Shown: positions 18,004 through 28,152 of the stretch, one piece after another
How the letters are laid out: every line of letters begins with the position of its first letter
Numbering within the stretch: position 1 is the first letter of the stretch
NCBI GenBank assembly: GCA_029932055.1
Contig: JAOZQU010000007.1
Location: 1-39,126, forward strand
DNA: 39,126 bases
Direction: 5' to 3'
From: Desulfocapsa sp.
Lineage (GTDB): Bacteria; Desulfobacterota; Desulfobulbia; Desulfobulbales; Desulfocapsaceae
The notes under the pieces: generated by a model
Told to the model about the DNA's origin: nothing
The model's input: only the letters and a program-made list of their open reading frames with translations
Database searches by the model: none
Made by a program: the position numbers and the translations under genes

Positions 18004-19590
18004 TCAGCGAATTGTGTTTTGATTCTCAACAAGAACATTTTGGAGGCTTTTCACCGAATCTTCCAGACTGGCAACGGTATTGGAGAGTATATGAGCTGCA
18101 TAGGCCTTATCTTGCGGGGTCGTGGTCATGTCCACGCCTTGTTGAGTCAGTGAAAGTTCAAGAAAATGCCCTTTCTTACTGAGACGACAATGGCGCTCAT
18201 TCCCATCTGCTCTTGCACGGCTTGCAAAAAGACCATCATCCTGGAAGGAGGTTATGAGTTGAGTGTAGAGAAGGACACCAAATTCAGGACTGGGCACTGT
18301 AAAGGTTGTTACTGTGGTTTCGACATCGTCAAAATCAGAATCCTCTGCCTTGAGGCCAAGTTTTCTCATGAGTCCTTTCATGGTGGTCCCCTGAACAAGT
18401 AAGGTAAAAAGGATATACCCAAGGGTAATCTGTACAATCAAAGAACGATGAGGCACATTTACAGGAACTGCCAGCACCAGTGCCACCGGTACCGCACCTC
18501 GGAGGCCTCCGAGAAAAAGAATCAGCTGGTAGGCTTTTGAGATTGAGGATGTTTTACTGAAACGATTATAGAGAGGTATAATCGTATACACCACAAGAGC
18601 ACGAGCAATCGTTACCAATAGAATCGTTATAAGGAGCACTTTTATCATGCCCAGAGGGTCTTGGGTTGAGGTAAATGTTTGGAATTCCGTGAGGCCAAGT
18701 AGTAAAAAAATCAGACTGTTGGCCACAAAGGCCATATATTCCCAGAAGGTTTTCGCTTCATTAAGGGCCTCATCTGAGGTGGTGGAACGAGGAGAAAAAT
18801 GACTGAGGACAATCCCTGCGGCAAGTGTCGACATCACACCGGAAACATGCAAAACTTCATCGGCAACAATAAATGAGAGATAGGCAATAACAATAGAAAT
18901 GGTCATAATAAATGAACCACTCTTTTTATCAAATTTGAAAAGTGAAAATCCAAGAAACCCTAAGATGGTTCCCACTGCCAGACCACCAATGAGTGTGAAA
19001 AGAAAGTTGCCTGCCGCCTGAAAAACAGTTGGATTAGCGCCATTGCCATCCTGTACGATAATACCCAGTACAATGGTAAAGAGCACAATCGCTGTGGCAT
19101 CGTTAAAAAGGCTTTCACCATCAACAAGTGTGGTCAGGCGTCGAGGAGCTCCCACCTCTTCAAAAAGCGCTATCACTGCCACCGGGTCTGTGGCGGAAAT
19201 AAGGGCACCAAAGAGGAGGGCAAGCAGCAACGAGAGTTCTGTTGAGACTGAAAGCCCAACTGCGATAATAAAGGAAGATAGAAGAAGCCCAAGCACTGCA
19301 AGAAGCAGTATCGGTACAATGTTGTTGAGCAGAGCGCGTGTCTTGATATTGATAGCCGCATCAAAGATCAGCACCGGAAGAATGAGAGACATGATAATAG
19401 CAGGCGTTAAAGCGATATTATTCAGATAGGTGAGTGAATCTGAGTTTGAAGCAAAAAAACCAAAAACAATACCAATAACCACAAGTCCTACCGTAAAGGG
19501 AAAATTGATCCTTTCCAAAAATACTTTTGACAGCGCTGCAACTCCGAGAAACCCCATAAAAACAAGTATTTCTACTGTCAATTTTTCCAT
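18004..19590 (-). CDS. CPA1 family Na+(K+)/H+ antiporter (NhaP-like)
   Basis: 528 aa; GALISATDPVAVIALFEEVGAPRRLTTLVDGESLFNDATAIVLF, FLGGLRGAVPVALVLAVP. Confidence 0.92.
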   Translation of the reverse strand: MEKLTVEILVFMGFLGVAALSKVFLERINFPFTVGLVVIGIVFGFFASNSDSLTYLNNIALTPAIIMSLILPVLIFDAAINIKTRALLNNIVPILLLAVLGLLLSSFIIAVGLSVSTELSLLLALLFGALISATDPVAVIALFEEVGAPRRLTTLVDGESLFNDATAIVLFTIVLGIIVQDGNGANPTVFQAAGNFLFTLIGGLAVGTILGFLGFSLFKFDKKSGSFIMTISIVIAYLSFIVADEVLHVSGVMSTLAAGIVLSHFSPRSTTSDEALNEAKTFWEYMAFVANSLIFLLLGLTEFQTFTSTQDPLGMIKVLLITILLVTIARALVVYTIIPLYNRFSKTSSISKAYQLILFLGGLRGAVPVALVLAVPVNVPHRSLIVQITLGYILFTLLVQGTTMKGLMRKLGLKAEDSDFDDVETTVTTFTVPSPEFGVLLYTQLITSFQDDGLFASRARADGNERHCRLSKKGHFLELSLTQQGVDMTTTPQDKAYAAHILSNTVASLEDSVKSLQNVLVENQNTIR

Positions 19591-19675
19591 GTCATATTCC
19601 TTTTGTCTAACCGCTCACGATCCATACATATTTTCTGTGAATCTTGATCTGTAAGTGTTTACCAGTGCCTTTTGT

Positions 19676-20212
19676 TCATTTCAGGGAAAGGGTTACATGC
19701 ACCAGGCCATCAACCATTGTTTTTTTCATGAGCAGCCCTCTTCCGGCAAAGACAGCAACCATTGCCTTATTTTGCGGTAATATTTCCGCCTCAAAGGTTG
19801 AGACGCCTTTCGCTCTCCCAATAACCAGCAGTTGTTCAAACAGACGACCGGCAAGCCCTTGTCCCTGGTAGTCCTCTTCCACGGTAAAGGCAATTTCAGC
19901 CCGCAACGGTGTGACAGACGGATCAGTCATCAGGATATAACGACCAGCAGCAATAATGATTTCTTTGCCCTCAACAACAGTCGTAATCACCAAGGCAATT
20001 TCAGTGTCAAAATCAACCTCGGTGAATCGTTTCAGTTCGTCGTCGCTGACATGCTCTTTAAAACCAAAAAACCGGGTATAGCGTGATTCTTTCTCCAGCT
20101 CATAAAAGGCATCTTCAAGCATTGCCTTGTCTTGCGGCCGGATGGCTCGGATCGTTATTTCCCTGCTATCCTTTAAATTTGCTGTCTTCTGAAACTTGCT
20201 GAAATCTGTCAT
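19676..20212 (-). CDS. GNAT family N-acetyltransferase resembling the GNAT module of Pat-type protein acetyltransferases
   Basis: ITIRAIRPQDKAMLEDAFYELEKESRYTRFFGFKEHVSDDELKRFTEVDFDTEIALV...EEDYQGQGLAGRLFEQLL. Confidence 0.85.
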   Translation of the reverse strand: MTDFSKFQKTANLKDSREITIRAIRPQDKAMLEDAFYELEKESRYTRFFGFKEHVSDDELKRFTEVDFDTEIALVITTVVEGKEIIIAAGRYILMTDPSVTPLRAEIAFTVEEDYQGQGLAGRLFEQLLVIGRAKGVSTFEAEILPQNKAMVAVFAGRGLLMKKTMVDGLVHVTLSLK

Positions 20213-20254
20213 GATAAATCCCGCTAATCCTTTGTGTCTTTATTGTATTCTGTC

Positions 20255-20941
20255 TTAATCAACCACGACATAGGCTATTTTCAAGGGGCCATGCACTCCT
20301 TTGACATGAACAAGCTCAATATCAGCGGTGGAACTGGCACCTGAGACAAAGTTAATGGATGCAGGAAGGGGAGCTTTTAAGGTCTTTAAAAACTCCATCC
20401 CCTGGGTAAGACGAGGGCGAAGATCAGCAGCCTTTACCACTGTTATGGAATAAGAGGGCAGTAAGGAAACGGAACGCCCCGACCCCTTATGACTAAAAAG
20501 AATCGCAGTGGCACTTTCAGCCAGACCACATTCAGCCATGGTTATTCCCACCATGGCAGTCTCGGCGTTTTCCATATTTTCCTCTCTGGATTTTCCCATG
20601 TCCCAGAGATAACATGTGCTCAGCTTTTCCTGTAATGCAGTGATGATTACCTGATCACGAAAATAACTGTGATCACCAATAATCACACTCCCCTCCTCAA
20701 AAGAACCAATGGCCTCAAGAAGGGTTTGCTGTAAATCAGCTTCAGCACACTCAAACACCAGGGTGCCATTGGCTTCGCTATTTTTTCTAAACAGTTGTTT
20801 GAGCTCTTGCCTGTCAGCATCTTTAAAAACCTGCTGCTGGACATCGGATGGCATGGTGAAAGGCGATGGCGATGCCTCCACTTTGTCACGCCCTAAACAA
20901 CGGGAGACATTTTTGATAAATGATTCTTTTCCCTTAATCAT
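20255..20941 (-). CDS. lutC: LUD-domain lactate utilization protein (LutC/LldG-like)
   Basis: GITMAECGLAESATAILFSHKGSGRSVSLLPSYSITVV; 4-nt overlap with upstream lutB-like gene. Confidence 0.85.
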   Translation of the reverse strand: MIKGKESFIKNVSRCLGRDKVEASPSPFTMPSDVQQQVFKDADRQELKQLFRKNSEANGTLVFECAEADLQQTLLEAIGSFEEGSVIIGDHSYFRDQVIITALQEKLSTCYLWDMGKSREENMENAETAMVGITMAECGLAESATAILFSHKGSGRSVSLLPSYSITVVKAADLRPRLTQGMEFLKTLKAPLPASINFVSGASSTADIELVHVKGVHGPLKIAYVVVD

Positions 20942-22344
20942 GACTTTCCCCCCTTCTTTTTATGGTCTTTAAACCAATGACGAAAACGTTTTCCCGTTAT
21001 CTCAGGGAGATCCCGTTCACGAGTCCATTCTTTCAGTGGGCCAACTTTTGGGAGAAATTTTGCGAATCGTGCCATATTACTTCCAAAATCATAGATGCCA
21101 CTTGAAGCAATCACTTTCCCATACGCTCCCATAACAAAGGGCTCAGGGGCATGGACAAGCTCTTCATCTTCAGCAATGATGCGCCTGTGTTCATAAATTA
21201 ATTCATAGAGTGGGATTTTCACCGGACAGACATCGTTACAAGCACTGCAGAGAGAGCAAATTTTGGTGACATCCGAATAATTTTCATAGCCGCCCAGGAC
21301 AGGAACCAGAGCCAGGCCAAGTGGACCGGGATACAAGGTACCGTAACCATGTCCCGAGATATGCCTGTATGCAGGACATTCCAGCATGCAGGTACCACAA
21401 CGAATGCAGCGTAAGACCTCACGAAAGCCACTTTCAAGCACCTTTGATCTACCGTTATCAACAATGATAATATAGAGATCTTCAGGCCCGTCACGATCTT
21501 CTTCACCTCTGGGACCGGTGATAAAACTCAAGTATGATGTCAGTTTTCCACCTACCGCACTGCGCACCAGCATGGAAAAAATCATATCAAGTTCCGTAAA
21601 GGAGGGCACAATACGTTCCATACCCATGAAGACGATTTGAGTTTTGGGTGCAGTGGTTACAAAACGGCCATTTCCCTCATTGGTGACCAGGGTCACCGTG
21701 CCGGTATCAGCCACTGCAAAATTACAGCCGGTGATTCCCACATCCGCCTCTAAAAATTCTTTGCGGATAAGACCACGAACAAAACGGGTGATGTTTTCCG
21801 GGACACTGTCACCGGTATAGCCTTTCTTGCGGGCAAAAACTTCCCGGATATATTCTCTGTCTCTGTGCAGGGCAGGAACCACGATATGAGAGGGTTTGTC
21901 ATTGTCATCAGTTTGCAGGATATACTCACCAAGATCGGTTTCAATAACTTCAATTCCTGCCTCTTCCAGCGCTTCATTCAGACCCACCTCTTCGGTGACC
22001 ATGGATTTTGATTTCACCGCTTTTTTGACACCCTTTGCTTTTACAATTTCAAGGGCTGCATCGGTGGCCTCTTTGTCTGTACGGGTAAAAATGACATGAG
22101 CACCATTTGCCGAAGCGTTTTCAGCAAACTGATTCAAATAAAAATCCAGATTTTCCAGCACATGATGACGGACGGCAGCAGCGTTTTCACGCCACTCCTC
22201 GTAATTTCCAAGCTCAGCAAAAGCTGCGTTGCGTTTTGTATTCAGAGCATCCTGACCATTGGCAATGGCCTTACGCATGGTGGTGTCAGCAAGTTCCTTT
22301 TTCAGTCGATCATTTAACGAGAGATCACTTGTCTTAATACTCAT
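20938..22344 (-). CDS. lutB: LutB/LldF-like iron-sulfur lactate oxidation protein
   Basis: 468 aa; CIRCGTCMLECPAYRH and CSLCSACNDVCPVKIP clusters; GITGCNFAVADTGTVTLVTNEGNGR. Confidence 0.92.
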   Translation of the reverse strand: MSIKTSDLSLNDRLKKELADTTMRKAIANGQDALNTKRNAAFAELGNYEEWRENAAAVRHHVLENLDFYLNQFAENASANGAHVIFTRTDKEATDAALEIVKAKGVKKAVKSKSMVTEEVGLNEALEEAGIEVIETDLGEYILQTDDNDKPSHIVVPALHRDREYIREVFARKKGYTGDSVPENITRFVRGLIRKEFLEADVGITGCNFAVADTGTVTLVTNEGNGRFVTTAPKTQIVFMGMERIVPSFTELDMIFSMLVRSAVGGKLTSYLSFITGPRGEEDRDGPEDLYIIIVDNGRSKVLESGFREVLRCIRCGTCMLECPAYRHISGHGYGTLYPGPLGLALVPVLGGYENYSDVTKICSLCSACNDVCPVKIPLYELIYEHRRIIAEDEELVHAPEPFVMGAYGKVIASSGIYDFGSNMARFAKFLPKVGPLKEWTRERDLPEITGKRFRHWFKDHKKKGGKS

Positions 22345-23087
22345 TTTGTTCCCTCCTCTTTGCCGGCCATAAGAGCTTCTACAACATGCAAAACCTTGAT
22401 GTTTAATTTTTCCTTATCAATACGCCCCTTCATATTCATCAGGCAACCACCATCGGCACCGATGAGATAATCAACTCCGGCAGCTTTTATGTTATCAACC
22501 TTTTCAATAACCATTGCTCCGGAAAGCGGCCCTAATTTAACGGCAAAGGCGCCACCAAAGCCACAGCATTTGTCCTGGCCTTTAATGGGCACCAGTTCAA
22601 GGTCTTTGATATTGCCCAGGAGTGCCAGGGGCTGCTCTTTTATGCCAAGCAAACGGGATAAATGGCAGGAAGGATGATAAACCGCTTTGCCGGGAAGCCT
22701 TGCACCCACATCAGTGACGCCCAGGACAGTGACGATAAAATCTGTGATTTCCCAAATTTTAGCAGCAAGTTCTTCTGCCTTTTTCTTCCACACGGGATCA
22801 CCTTTAAAGAATTTGGGATACTCCTTCACTTGCAGAACACAGGATCCGGAAGGGGCAACAACATACTTGCTGTTATCTTCAAGAAGTGCTGTGGTCAGAT
22901 TTTTCATGGTTGCCCGAGCCTTCTTATGGAAACCGGAATTCGCAAGGGGCTGGCCGCAACAGGTTTGTTTGGGGTTAAAGCTGACTGTACAGCCAAGTTG
23001 CTCTAAAAGCCTGACAGACTGGATACCGATATCTGGAAAAACCGTATCCGCAAGACAGGTAGCAAAGAATGAGACATTATGAGACAT
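22341..23087 (-). CDS. lutA: LutA/LldE-like Fe-S oxidoreductase (CCG domain)
   Basis: CCGQPLANSGFHKKA, YHPSCHLSRLLG, KCCGFGGAFAVK. Confidence 0.92.
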   Translation of the reverse strand: MSHNVSFFATCLADTVFPDIGIQSVRLLEQLGCTVSFNPKQTCCGQPLANSGFHKKARATMKNLTTALLEDNSKYVVAPSGSCVLQVKEYPKFFKGDPVWKKKAEELAAKIWEITDFIVTVLGVTDVGARLPGKAVYHPSCHLSRLLGIKEQPLALLGNIKDLELVPIKGQDKCCGFGGAFAVKLGPLSGAMVIEKVDNIKAAGVDYLIGADGGCLMNMKGRIDKEKLNIKVLHVVEALMAGKEEGTK

Positions 23088-23102
23088 CAGGATAACTCCT
23101 TC

Positions 23103-24782
23103 CTAAAAAAGTTCGGGGTTCAGACCGAGCAGCAGAAAAACCATGCTGCCGACAACCACACCATAAAGAATAAAAGGAATAACCGTTTTCTTCAGGATTA
23201 TACCTTCCTTACCAACAAGACCAACCACCGCACAGACCGCCACCACATTATTAATGCAGACCATATTGCCAAACCCTCCACCAACAGCCTGTGCTGCCAC
23301 CATGATCTGTATGGACAGATCGGAACTGGTAGCCACACCCCATTGAAATTCACCAAACAAGAGGTCGGAAATGGTATTGGATCCTGTGATAAAGGAACCT
23401 AATCCACCAATAAAACCGGCAAACATGGGCCAGGTACTGCCCGCGGCATTTGATACAAAATCAGCAAGAGCCATGGGCATTGAAGGCAGACCTGCAGGAT
23501 TTTGTTCTGAAAGACGAAAGATTGAGACCAGGGCAGTGGCTGAAATCAGGGCTATGGCCGGGTTTTTTAAATTACCTATGGCCTGTTTCCAGGCAATGAC
23601 TGCCTTTTTACCATCCATCTTATGGAGAATGATGGTAAAAATTGCCACCAGCATAAAGGGGATCGTTCCCGGCAGGTAGAGCGGTTGGAGTGCATTATTC
23701 ACATGTTCATAGCCAAGAATATTTGGAAATTTAATAACCACGCCTGCAAGTACAGCTTTTAATCCAAGCTGAGGAATACGGGTTGCCACCAGAATAAGTC
23801 CGATAAGGATGTATGGCAACCAGGCCATAAACTGGGACATATGGGACTTAAATTCTGTGGAACCACCTGTTATTGTACCTGTCCACTCCGGATCCCACTT
23901 CGCAGAATCACCGAATGTCCAGGTATCTTGAGGGAGACAGAATCCCTTTTGGGCACCGATTACCACAACACCAAGCCCGACAAGACCACCAATCAAGGCT
24001 GGGAATTCAGGCCCTACGAACCAGGCGAAAATAAAAGAGGGGATAAAATAACTGGTTGATGCAAAAAGAGAAAACTTCCAGGCCCCAAATCCATCTTTCC
24101 AGCTTCGCTTCTCACCAAAAAAACGGGTGATAAATCCAAGCATAAACAGGGGTAAAACAAAGACCATAACTGAATGGAGAATTACCGACCATTGCCCGAT
24201 TATAAGTAAAAACTCCTGCATGGAACTAAAATTCACTCCAGCGGCCTGACTGCTTATGGCTTCCTGTACCAACGGTTTTAATGCTCCGAATCCCATGATG
24301 ATAGGAGTACCAACTGCACCAAAAGACACAGGGAAAGAGTTTATGACCAGACAGAATATTGCCGCGGCTAAAGGCGGAAATCCTAAAGAAAGGAGCAGAG
24401 GTGCTGCCAGGGCAGCGGGGGTACCAAATCCTGCAGCACCCTCAATAAAAGCAGCAAACATACAACCAATAATAATGGCCTGTACCCTGGCATCCGGTGA
24501 TATTTTCTGCATCCCGTACTGGATTGTTTCCATACCGCCGGAATGTTGGAGGGTGGCAAGAATGACCAAAGCACCAAAAATAATCACCAGTACTCCAACT
24601 CCGGTGATGGCACCATGAATGGAGATTGCGGCAATATAGCCAATATCAAGATCCCAACCAATAAAAGCACAGGCTGCCGCTACCAGCCAGGCGGTGGGCA
24701 TGGCTTTCGTGGATGGAAGACGGAATCCTACCATGAGCACAAGGGCTGTTAGAATTGGTAATAAAGCTAGAATTGCAAGCAT
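23103..24782 (-). CDS. lctP: L-lactate permease (LctP/LldP family)
   Basis: 559 aa; [55 protein letters not shown]. Confidence 0.92.
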   Translation of the reverse strand: MLAILALLPILTALVLMVGFRLPSTKAMPTAWLVAAACAFIGWDLDIGYIAAISIHGAITGVGVLVIIFGALVILATLQHSGGMETIQYGMQKISPDARVQAIIIGCMFAAFIEGAAGFGTPAALAAPLLLSLGFPPLAAAIFCLVINSFPVSFGAVGTPIIMGFGALKPLVQEAISSQAAGVNFSSMQEFLLIIGQWSVILHSVMVFVLPLFMLGFITRFFGEKRSWKDGFGAWKFSLFASTSYFIPSFIFAWFVGPEFPALIGGLVGLGVVVIGAQKGFCLPQDTWTFGDSAKWDPEWTGTITGGSTEFKSHMSQFMAWLPYILIGLILVATRIPQLGLKAVLAGVVIKFPNILGYEHVNNALQPLYLPGTIPFMLVAIFTIILHKMDGKKAVIAWKQAIGNLKNPAIALISATALVSIFRLSEQNPAGLPSMPMALADFVSNAAGSTWPMFAGFIGGLGSFITGSNTISDLLFGEFQWGVATSSDLSIQIMVAAQAVGGGFGNMVCINNVVAVCAVVGLVGKEGIILKKTVIPFILYGVVVGSMVFLLLGLNPELF

Positions 24783-24809
24783 AAATCCTCCTGTATGATA
24801 AAAAATTTG

Positions 24810-24945
24810 CTATTCAGCGTGTTGCTGTTAAGGCATATTATTTCGAATAACACGTCATTCCCGAGTGTAGTTATCGGGAATCCAGCTAGATTCAAAATGG
24901 ATTCCCGATAACTACACTCGGGAATGACGGATTTTATGCAGTTTT
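24810..24945. mobile_element. MITE/REP-like element, copy 1, with perfect 31-bp inverted repeat (24853-24883 / 24899-24929)
   Basis: CGTCATTCCCGAGTGTAGTTATCGGGAATCC-15 nt-GGATTCCCGATAACTACACTCGGGAATGACG; outer sequence CTATTCAGCGTGTTGCTGTTAAGGCATATTATTTC shared (inverted) with 28502-28638. Confidence 0.8.
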
Positions 24946-25207
24946 GTCAAAAAAATACAGAATTCAGTATCTGCAAAATTACACTAAGCCCATGCCGCCT
25001 GGATGGAATCTATCCATTTCCAGGAGCATTCAACCTCATCACGATGGTAGACCTCCGGCAACAACAGGCGTAAAACAGATCAGTCTATTACTCCCTGATT
25101 CCTGTCACTCTTTTCCACCATTTGCAGATAGCTTTGATAATATGATTTGCTACGTTCGATGATTCGATCGGTGCCATTTGGAACTGATTCATACAACGAA
25201 TATCTTC

Positions 25208-25921
25208 TTATTCGGCCCAGTAAATATGAAAATCTTCTTTTTGTGATTGCTGCAGGATATAACGGATCGGCATTTCTTCCATAGCTCCAGTTCCCAAAGC
25301 TTGTTCCAGAACGTCCTTTTTGTCCTGCCCTGTGATATGCAGAAAAATCTGTTTTGACGCGAGGATTTCAGGAAGGCTTAAGGTCATTCGTTCATGAGGG
25401 GCAGTAACAGGTGCAATTCCCATACAAATTCTCCCGGAATTCATGTCCGTTGCCTGGGCCAGTTTTGCAGCCCCAGGAAACAAAGATGCTGTATGCCCAT
25501 CACCGCCCATACCAAGGATTAACACATCAAAGGGACGATGGATTTTTTGTAATTGTTCCTCACAGGCTGCTTCCCCTTCACTTGCTGTTGCTGCGGAATT
25601 TTTCATGCCACTGAATTTTGCAGCAGCAGCATTGTTTTGCAGGAGGTTCGTACGCACCAGGTTTTCATTGGAATCTGTGTCGGTTGATGCAACCCAGCGC
25701 TCATCGACCAGACAGATATCAACTTTGTGCCAGGCAATCTCAATGACAGACAAACTCTTAAAGAGTTGAACTGGCGTTGAACCACCGGATACGGCAAGGC
25801 TTGCCCATCCCTTTCTGGAAATCCCCTCACTGAGCAGGATGGCAATGGCATCTGCCAGGTCAGAGCTAAGTATGTCGCGATCAGAAAAAGAATGAAAATC
25901 CACTGACGAGTTCATGTTCAC
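25208..25921 (-). CDS. pgl: 6-phosphogluconolactonase
   Basis: ASLAVSGGSTPVQLFKSL, VDICLVDERWV, FDVLILGMGGDGHTASLFPG; ATGA overlap with the AOR gene. Confidence 0.92.
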   Translation of the reverse strand: MNMNSSVDFHSFSDRDILSSDLADAIAILLSEGISRKGWASLAVSGGSTPVQLFKSLSVIEIAWHKVDICLVDERWVASTDTDSNENLVRTNLLQNNAAAAKFSGMKNSAATASEGEAACEEQLQKIHRPFDVLILGMGGDGHTASLFPGAAKLAQATDMNSGRICMGIAPVTAPHERMTLSLPEILASKQIFLHITGQDKKDVLEQALGTGAMEEMPIRYILQQSQKEDFHIYWAE

Positions 25922-27657
25922 GCTCCTGCAAGATTCATAATGGCTTTTCCGTATTCGCTCTTTAACGCATTAAGATAATGCGGATCTATGGCACCCTTCC
26001 AGGTCTTGATCTTAAAAAAGCGTTTTGGAATAGTGATACCTTCCGGAATAAATCCTGTCGCAATCCTGGTCTGCCAGCGAAGTTTCTGGATATGTATGCC
26101 AATGGGATCGATACCTGCCGCCAGCTCCGGATAGCCGACGGAATTCAAACAATCAGCAAGCAGTTCATTTTTATAGACACCTCTGGCAAAAAGGCAGGAA
26201 ACCATGGAAGTCATAAAGGCACGCCCAGCTTCATCGCTGATCAAAAAATCAACCGCCCCGGTGATGTCCTGATCCGAATGTTTCTGGTCATAGGAATAGG
26301 CACCACTATCCAGATGGGAGTGCCTGAAACCAAGTGATTGTGCGGCAAAAAAGACTTCGCCGGTGGCGTATCCTGCCATCTCCTGACCGAGTACACAGGC
26401 AAAGTCAGCACCGCCATATTCCGCAGCAGCTTTAAGACTTCCCTGGCCAAGCAGTCTGTAAAAATCGTTCGCACCATTGCCAAGCATCTCTGAGGCCTGC
26501 TGGTAGGCTTCAGCTTCTCCAAAGGAGAGTTTCACCGTGGTCTCTTTTTCAGAAATCAATTCTTTTTCGGTGGCCTCTGTGGCCCAGGCCAGGGCAACAC
26601 CACCAGATATGGCATCCAGTCCCACCTTTTCCATAACATCAAGGATGTTAAGAACAGAACGGGTTTCCGTCACACCTAACATGGTGCCCAATGAGAAAAT
26701 CATCTCATAATCATATGCAACCTGTTTGAATGTGTAACGATGATCGGCATCAAACATTTCCCGTACACAGCCAACATGGATACAACCCACCGGACACCCG
26801 GAGCAGGCTGAATTGCGGAGCAGGTTGTCTGTGGCAAAGCGCTCACCGTTAATTTGACTAATAGCAGGGTCACTGGTGGCCTGCAGATTGCGCCAGGGAA
26901 GGGACTGAATATCATCTAATCCCTGCAGATTCGCAGGAGTGCCAAGGTTATGATACTTTTTCATCATATCGGTGGCCGTAACCTGCTGGTAAACCTTCGC
27001 AAAAAGCTTAGCATACTCCTTGTTGTCAGGTTGGGGGAAAATAGCATCGCCATGAATAATAATAGCTTTGCAATTCTTGACACCGAGTGCTGCGCCGCCT
27101 CCAAGTCGACCAAAGTGACGGTAGGTATCCACATTTATATTGGCCATGGCAGCACCACTTTCGCCAGCAGGCCCAATTCGAAGAATTGTACGATGTCCGG
27201 ATCCTGTGGACATACTTCGTAAAATCTTGCCGCTCTCATCCACCTCCATGCCTTTCATAAATGAAACATCTTTGATTGCAATGGATCTGGAACTCACGTT
27301 TACGCAGCAGAGTCGTTCAGCCTTTCCAGTAATAACCAATGCATCCAGATTGGCAAAGCAGAGGGACAGTGCGGAACGCCCGCCGGCATGACTCTCGGTA
27401 TATTGATTATGATAGGGGGATTTAAAGCTGCAAACAGTCTTACTCATCAGCGGGAAATATCCGGTGAGCGGGCCAATGGCAAAAATAACAGGCTGCTCGG
27501 CGTCATTCCAGGGACGTTCCGGTAAACCATATTTGTTGAATAACAGTGCGGCAAGCCCACTGCCGCCAGCTTCGGTATTGCGACCGTCAAGCTGGACAAT
27601 TTGTCCCTTGCCGGTTGAAAGGTTCAGCACAAGAACTCTAAAATGATCACGAATCAT
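25918..27657 (-). CDS. Aldehyde:ferredoxin oxidoreductase family protein (tungsten/molybdenum bis-pterin)
   Basis: 579 aa; IGPLTGYFPLMSKTVCSFKSP, ESHAGGRSALSLCFANLDALVITGKAE, Fe-S motif CSGCPVGC, IGPAGESGAAMANINVDTYRHFGRLGGGAALGVKNCKAI. Confidence 0.93.
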   Translation of the reverse strand: MIRDHFRVLVLNLSTGKGQIVQLDGRNTEAGGSGLAALLFNKYGLPERPWNDAEQPVIFAIGPLTGYFPLMSKTVCSFKSPYHNQYTESHAGGRSALSLCFANLDALVITGKAERLCCVNVSSRSIAIKDVSFMKGMEVDESGKILRSMSTGSGHRTILRIGPAGESGAAMANINVDTYRHFGRLGGGAALGVKNCKAIIIHGDAIFPQPDNKEYAKLFAKVYQQVTATDMMKKYHNLGTPANLQGLDDIQSLPWRNLQATSDPAISQINGERFATDNLLRNSACSGCPVGCIHVGCVREMFDADHRYTFKQVAYDYEMIFSLGTMLGVTETRSVLNILDVMEKVGLDAISGGVALAWATEATEKELISEKETTVKLSFGEAEAYQQASEMLGNGANDFYRLLGQGSLKAAAEYGGADFACVLGQEMAGYATGEVFFAAQSLGFRHSHLDSGAYSYDQKHSDQDITGAVDFLISDEAGRAFMTSMVSCLFARGVYKNELLADCLNSVGYPELAAGIDPIGIHIQKLRWQTRIATGFIPEGITIPKRFFKIKTWKGAIDPHYLNALKSEYGKAIMNLAGA

Positions 27658-28082
27658 GTTTTCTCCTCCGCATTTATGCTTGTCTTCACATCTTCCATTT
27701 CAAGACAGTTGTGGGGACAAAATTCAACACAACGGCCACAATGGATACAGACATAAACTGCCCCGCTATGATCCTGAAAAACAGCATCAATGGGACAAGC
27801 AGCAACACAGTCGCCACAGTTAATGCAGAGTTTTTTCTTTACAATTATGCCTCCGCCTTTACGCCTTGAAAAAGCACCTGTTGGGCAGGCATCGGCACAG
27901 GGCGCAGGGTCACAGGCCAGGCAGTGATTCGCTTTGAATCCGGTGGTTAGTCCTCCTGAGGACTTAATTCGAATCCCTGCAGTATCCCAGGAAATCTGCT
28001 TGTGAACCAACCTCGCACAAGCCAGAGAACAGGAATGACATCCAATGCAACGATCAATTCTGGGTGCAGTAAGTTTCTTCAT
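27654..28082 (-). CDS. Four-cluster [4Fe-4S] polyferredoxin (AorA-like AOR partner)
   Basis: CIGCHSCSLAC, CLACDPAPCADACP, CINCGDCVAACP, CIHCGRCVEFCP; 4-nt overlap with the AOR gene. Confidence 0.92.
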   Translation of the reverse strand: MKKLTAPRIDRCIGCHSCSLACARLVHKQISWDTAGIRIKSSGGLTTGFKANHCLACDPAPCADACPTGAFSRRKGGGIIVKKKLCINCGDCVAACPIDAVFQDHSGAVYVCIHCGRCVEFCPHNCLEMEDVKTSINAEEKT

Positions 28083-28152
28083 AATCGTTTCTGTGATTTT
28101 TTATTTTAGGTGAACGGCACTATCTCATCAATAATTTGTATTCTATCTGACA

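Noticed and set aside
18166-18402. Plus-strand 78-aa Cys-containing ORF (CSCTACKK...GHCKGCYCGF) that looks like a zinc-ribbon
   Set aside because: Antisense to the C-terminus of the CPA1 antiporter with no RBS noted; the Cys pattern is probably incidental.
24944-25162. Plus-strand 72-aa ORF downstream of pgl
   Set aside because: Starts inside the MITE-like element, no RBS or recognisable domain; likely spurious.
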